Shown here one piece after another: positions 6,612-9,454 of a stretch of DNA of 9,454 nt (positions are counted from its first letter, which is position 1; the number at the start of each line of letters is the position of its first letter). A program made the position numbers and the translations under genes. This stretch comes from Alphaproteobacteria bacterium. GTDB lineage: Bacteria; Pseudomonadota; Alphaproteobacteria; CACIAM-22H2. The stretch is from the NCBI GenBank assembly GCA_016869915.1, contig VGDA01000109.1, positions 1 to 9,454 on the forward strand, in the 5' to 3' direction. The notes beneath the pieces are model-generated. The model had not been told where the DNA came from. It saw only the letters and a program-made list of their open reading frames with translations, and made no database searches.

Positions 6612-8015
6612 ATGACAGCCCGTGTCCTCGTCGTCGACGACCTGCAGCCGAACGTGAGGCTGCTCGAGGCGCGCCTCTCGGCCGAGTATTTCGAGGTACA
6701 GACCGCTTCGAGCGGCGACGAGGCCCTCAGGACGGCTTCCCAGAGGCCGCCCGACATCGTCCTCCTCGACGTGATGATGCCCGGCATGGACGGCTTCGAG
6801 TGCTGCCGCCGCCTGAAGGCGGATCCGCGCACCGCCCATGTCCCCGTCGTGATGGTCACTGCGCTCTCCGAGGCGGAGGAGCGGGTGCGCGGCCTCGAGG
6901 CAGGGGCCGACGACTTCCTCACCAAGCCGGTCAACGACGTCGCGCTCTATGCGCGCGTGCGCTCGCTCGTGAGGTTGAAGATGCTGGCCGACGAGTGGCG
7001 CCTGCGCCATGCGACGAACCAGCTGCTCGACGCCCATGAACCCGTTCCCGCCGTGGCCGACGAGCCGGCCGACGAGGCGCGGATCCTGCTGTTCCACGAC
7101 GACCGGGCGCAGGTCGAGCGCATCCGGTCGATCCTCGCCGTGGATCGCGACGATATCGTCGCGGGAACCGATCCCGACGAGGCGCTGCGCGAGCTCGCGC
7201 GCGGCGACTTCGACCTCGCCATCGTCGGCATGGAGGTCGCGGGCGTCGATCCGCTCCGGTTCTGCGCGCGCGTCCGCGGCCAGGAGGCGACGCGCGGCCT
7301 TCCGATCCTCGCCATCATGGGTTCCGCGGAGCCGCAGCGGCTCGCGCGCGCCCTCGACATCGGCGTCACCGATTGCCTGGTACAGCCCGCCGACCGCAAC
7401 GAGATGCTCGCGCGGGTCAGGACCCAGGTCCGCCGCCGCCGCTACCAGGACAGGCTGCGCGCCTCGCTGCAGCAGAGCGTCGCCGCCTCGATCACGGACA
7501 GCCTTACCGGGCTCCACAATCGCCGCTACCTCGCGCGGCACCTCGAGGCGCTCGCCGCCAGCGCCGTGCGTTCGGGCAAGCGCGTCGGAGTCCTGATGAT
7601 CGACGTCGACCGATTCAAGCGCATCAACGACACCCATGGCCATGCGATCGGCGACGACGTGATCCGCCATGTCGGTCAGCGCATCCAGCAGAACGTCCGC
7701 AACTTCGACAGCATCGCGCGCTGGGGCGGCGAGGAGTTCCTCGTCGCCATGCCCGATGCCGGGGAGGAGGTGGCGCTGATGGTCGCGGAGCGCCTGCGGC
7801 GGGTGATCGCCGGATCGCCGCTGCGGCCAGCCTCGGGACCGCCGGGCCTCGAGCTCGCCGTCACGGTCAGCGTCGGGGTCAGCGTGATCGGCGGCCCCGG
7901 TGACACGCCCGAGGAGGCCCTGCGGCGCGCCGACGAGGCGCTCTATGCGGCCAAGCGCGCTGGGCGGAACCGCGTGGCCTCCGCCGCCGGCGCCCAGCCG
8001 GAGAGGCCTTCCTAG
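6612..8015 (+). CDS. pleD: Diguanylate cyclase response regulator PleD
   Basis: PleD makes cyclic di-GMP from two GTP when its first receiver is phosphorylated; in Caulobacter it acts at the stalked pole during the swarmer-to-stalked transition. The 467 residues show the full REC-REC-GGEEF layout. REC1 (about 1-125) has D9, D10, phosphoacceptor D53 in LLDVMMPG, T83 and K105. REC2 (about 155-275) is an adaptor that appears to lack a phosphoacceptor, with Gly206 in AIVGMEV near the expected position. The GGDEF domain (about 290-455) starts at DSLTGLHNRRY and has GGEEF at 372-376 in an RWGGEEF context. The RxxD inhibitory site is intact (R363-D366), nine residues before the active loop as in Caulobacter, so product inhibition is expected. 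The start ATG at 6612 has only a weak upstream GGA. It is probably co-transcribed with divK; a strong hairpin follows at 8075. Confidence 0.96.
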   Translation: MTARVLVVDDLQPNVRLLEARLSAEYFEVQTASSGDEALRTASQRPPDIVLLDVMMPGMDGFECCRRLKADPRTAHVPVVMVTALSEAEERVRGLEAGADDFLTKPVNDVALYARVRSLVRLKMLADEWRLRHATNQLLDAHEPVPAVADEPADEARILLFHDDRAQVERIRSILAVDRDDIVAGTDPDEALRELARGDFDLAIVGMEVAGVDPLRFCARVRGQEATRGLPILAIMGSAEPQRLARALDIGVTDCLVQPADRNEMLARVRTQVRRRRYQDRLRASLQQSVAASITDSLTGLHNRRYLARHLEALAASAVRSGKRVGVLMIDVDRFKRINDTHGHAIGDDVIRHVGQRIQQNVRNFDSIARWGGEEFLVAMPDAGEEVALMVAERLRRVIAGSPLRPASGPPGLELAVTVSVGVSVIGGPGDTPEEALRRADEALYAAKRAGRNRVASAAGAQPERPS

Positions 8016-8074
8016 CTACCAGCGCATCGGCGCGAACGCGTGCCCAGCGACCTGGCGCAAGCCGCGTATGCGAA

Positions 8075-8102
8075 AAGGCGGCGGGCCGGGGCCCGCCGCC
8101 TT
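8075..8102. terminator. Strong intrinsic hairpin between convergent pleD and rpmG
   Basis: A perfect 12-base-pair stem (AAGGCGGCGGGC at 8075-8086 and its complement at 8091-8102) encloses a four-base loop. On the minus strand it is followed by a run of four T (complement of 8073-8076, partly inside the stem), so it is a proper intrinsic terminator for rpmG. On the plus strand only TTG follows, so it would end pleD transcripts less well. It lies 60 bases after the pleD stop and 31 bases after the rpmG stop, so it probably serves both. Confidence 0.85.
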
Positions 8103-8132
8103 GTCCGCGTCACCCGGCCTTGCGGCCAGGGA

Positions 8133-8300
8133 TCACTTGATCTTGGATTCCTTGAAGTCGACGTGCTTGCGCGCGACCGGGTCGAACTTCTTCAGGGTCA
8201 GCTTCTCGGTCGTCTTCTTCGGATTCTTCGTGGTGACGTAGAAGTATCCGGAGTCTGCGCTGCTCACCATCTTGATGAGGGTCTGCTTGGACTTTGCCAT
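8133..8300 (-). CDS. rpmG: 50S ribosomal protein L33
   Basis: L33 is a small basic protein of the large ribosomal subunit near the E site. The 55-residue product has exactly the length of E. coli L33 and matches it in KMVSSADSGYFYVTTKN, KLTLKKFDPVARKHV and the C-terminal KESKIK. It has no CxxC pairs, so it is the zinc-independent (C-minus) form. The ATG at 8300 is preceded by GAGG at five bases. It has its own promoter at 8338-8365 and its own terminator at 8075-8102, so it is a single-gene transcription unit, consistent with steady high expression. Confidence 0.97.
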   Translation of the reverse strand: MAKSKQTLIKMVSSADSGYFYVTTKNPKKTTEKLTLKKFDPVARKHVDFKESKIK

Positions 8301-8337
8301 GACGGCCTCGGGTCGCTGTGGATCGGACTGGCGCGCG

Positions 8338-8365
8338 AACATACAAGCGGCTGCCACGCTGTCAA
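8338..8365 (-). promoter_or_regulatory. Near-consensus sigma-70-type promoter of rpmG
   Basis: Read on the minus strand, a perfect -35 TTGACA (8365 to 8360) is followed after 16 bases by TATGTT (8343 to 8338) as the -10. Transcription would start near 8331, giving an untranslated leader of about 30 bases that includes the GAGG ribosome binding site. It is the best promoter in the window and suits a ribosomal protein gene. The -35 lies three bases beyond the hairpin at the end of the S41 peptidase gene. Confidence 0.8.
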
Positions 8366-8367
8366 GC

Positions 8368-8399
8368 GAGCCGCCGCCGCGCGGGCTCGGCGGCGGCTC
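8368..8399 (-). terminator. GC-rich hairpin overlapping the S41 peptidase stop codon
   Basis: GAGCCGCCGCC at 8368-8378 pairs perfectly with its complement at 8389-8399, an 11-base-pair stem with a ten-base loop. The stem includes part of the peptidase stop codon (8398-8400). No T-run follows on the minus strand (GCTTGACA comes next), so it is not a textbook intrinsic terminator, but it could slow or end transcription or protect the mRNA end just before the rpmG promoter. Confidence 0.5.
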
Positions 8400-9454
8400 A
8401 GCGCGCGGAGACCCGCGCCACCGCCGGGGTGCTGCCCAGGGCGAGGGCATGCAGGCCGCGGTCGGCGAGGAGGCTGCGGGCGAGTTCGAGGTCGCTGTCG
8501 CGCTCGGCCGTGTCGCTCGGGCAGGCGGCGGCCCTCAGCTTGCGGCGCCCCTCGCCATCCTCGGGCGATACGCTGCGCCAGCGCGCCGCCGCGGCGTGGT
8601 CGGCGTAGCGGCCGGCACGCAGGTTGTCGAGGATGACGGTCGGCGCGTCGCGGCCGCCGCTGGTGCAGAGATGTGGCAGCACGCCGAGCTCCGCGAGGGC
8701 ATAGCCGGACGGCGCATGGAAACGCGCCGAGGTCAGTACCAGCTCCCCTTCGTTGGGCAGCGGCAGGATCGACTGCACGGAGCCCTTGCCGAAGGAGGTC
8801 GTCCCGACCACCACCGCGCGGCCATTGTCCTGCAGCGCGGCGGCGACGATCTCGGAGGCCGAGGCGGAGTTGCCGTTGATCAGCACCACCAGCGGAAGCC
8901 GCTCGCCGATGTCGCCGCGCCGGGCCCAGCTCTCCTGGCTGACGCTGCGGTGCCGGCCGCGCGTGCTGACGATCGTGCCCTCCGGCAGGAAGAGGTCGGA
9001 GACGTAGATCGACTGGTCGAGGTAGCCGCCGAAATTGTTGCGCAGGTCGAGGATCACGCCGGCGAAGCGCGGGCCGATCTCGCGCTCGGCGCGGCGGACG
9101 GCGTCGGCGAGGGCCTCGGTGGTCCTCGGGTTGAAGCCCGAGACGCGGATATGCGCGGCGTCGCCCGCGCGGCGGTAGGACACGGTCTGCGGCACGATAT
9201 GCGCCCGCACCAGCGACACGCGCAGCCTGGCGCCGTCCGGCGGCCGCCCGACCTCGACGTCGACCGGCGCGCCGACCGGGCCGCGCAGCCGCCGGACGAC
9301 CTCGCGGGCGGTCAGCCCGGCGGTCGACTGGCCGTCGATGGAGAGGATGCGATCCTCGCCTCGGAGCCCGGCGCGCGATGCCGGCGTGTCCTCCATCACC
9401 GTCACGACGCGCACCTCGCCGCCCTCGGCGTCGATAACGATGCCGACGCCGCCG
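8398..9454 (-). CDS. S41-family carboxy-terminal processing peptidase with PDZ domain (partial, N-terminus off the right edge)
   Basis: This serine protease of the CtpA/Prc type usually cuts C-terminal ends of exported proteins in the periplasm. The 351 visible residues read in frame from the edge, starting GGVGIVIDAEGG, which is already the PDZ domain (about 1-85, with TPASRAGLRGEDRILSIDG). The S41 core follows, with VILDLRNNFGGYLDQ near residues 133-147. The catalytic dyad is Ser198 (middle serine of NSASASE) and Lys223 in SFGKGSVQ, spaced 25 residues apart as in the family. The C-terminal part (about 250-351) is longer than the bare core and holds Cys263 in LCTSGG and Cys311 in AACPSD, which may form a disulfide if exported. 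The signal sequence, and hence the location, is outside the window. An in-frame GTG at 9414 lies inside the PDZ domain and is not the start. I give no symbol because S41 paralogues are common. Confidence 0.93.
   Translation of the reverse strand, partial: GGVGIVIDAEGGEVRVVTVMEDTPASRAGLRGEDRILSIDGQSTAGLTAREVVRRLRGPVGAPVDVEVGRPPDGARLRVSLVRAHIVPQTVSYRRAGDAAHIRVSGFNPRTTEALADAVRRAEREIGPRFAGVILDLRNNFGGYLDQSIYVSDLFLPEGTIVSTRGRHRSVSQESWARRGDIGERLPLVVLINGNSASASEIVAAALQDNGRAVVVGTTSFGKGSVQSILPLPNEGELVLTSARFHAPSGYALAELGVLPHLCTSGGRDAPTVILDNLRAGRYADHAAAARWRSVSPEDGEGRRKLRAAACPSDTAERDSDLELARSLLADRGLHALALGSTPAVARVSAR

Noticed and set aside
5862..7670. A 602-codon open frame antisense to the mak 5' end, divK and most of pleD
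   Set aside because: It has low-complexity composition, crosses two gene boundaries and an intergenic spacer, and opposes two well-recognised genes. It is a compositional shadow.
1..9454. Mobile elements, CRISPR arrays, attachment sites, tRNA or rRNA genes
   Set aside because: No transposase or integrase motifs, no regularly spaced repeats, and no cloverleaf or rRNA-like segments were seen. All long stretches are accounted for by chromosomal genes.

Overview
The window is a very GC-rich, densely coded stretch of bacterial chromosome. It most likely comes from an alphaproteobacterium outside the well-studied models, perhaps Rhodospirillales-like, although the order is inferred. Four things support this: a DivK-PleD pair, an EipB/DUF1849 periplasmic protein, an aspartyl-tRNA synthetase with alphaproteobacterial signature segments, and a DUF6505-like protein. 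I saw no mobile element, CRISPR array, tRNA or rRNA, and no gap over 300 bases without a gene.

Layout. Positions 1-1868 (minus) hold rnd (ribonuclease D). Its stop codon overlaps the GTG start of a second gene of uncertain function with a faint gamma-glutamylcyclotransferase-like motif, cut by the window's left edge. A 129-base divergent spacer leads to aspS (plus, 1998-3788). aspS converges with a 150-residue DUF6505-like gene (minus, 3798-4250). That gene is divergent from an eipB-like gene (plus, 4345-5172), which encodes a secreted envelope protein. eipB converges with a ROK-family sugar kinase close to E. coli Mak (minus, 5188-6105). The kinase is divergent from divK-pleD (plus, 6219-8015). 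A strong hairpin at 8075-8102 separates pleD from rpmG (minus, 8133-8300). rpmG has its own near-consensus promoter just beyond the end of an S41 carboxy-terminal processing peptidase gene (minus, 8398 to past the right edge).

How the genes relate. divK and pleD form the one clear functional pair. DivK is the single-domain regulator of the CtrA cell-cycle and polarity circuit. PleD is a diguanylate cyclase whose phosphorylation site, GGEEF active site and inhibitory I-site are all visible. rnd, aspS and rpmG are RNA and translation housekeeping genes. EipB and the S41 peptidase act in the envelope. Mak feeds hexoses into central metabolism. Apart from divK-pleD and the rnd-downstream pair, genes are single units in alternating orientation, so most regulation should lie in the three divergent spacers (1869-1997, 4251-4344, 6106-6218) and in the rpmG promoter. 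The window looks like an ordinary core region. The least explained items are the left-edge gene, the DUF6505-like gene standing alone, and the regulatory spacers.
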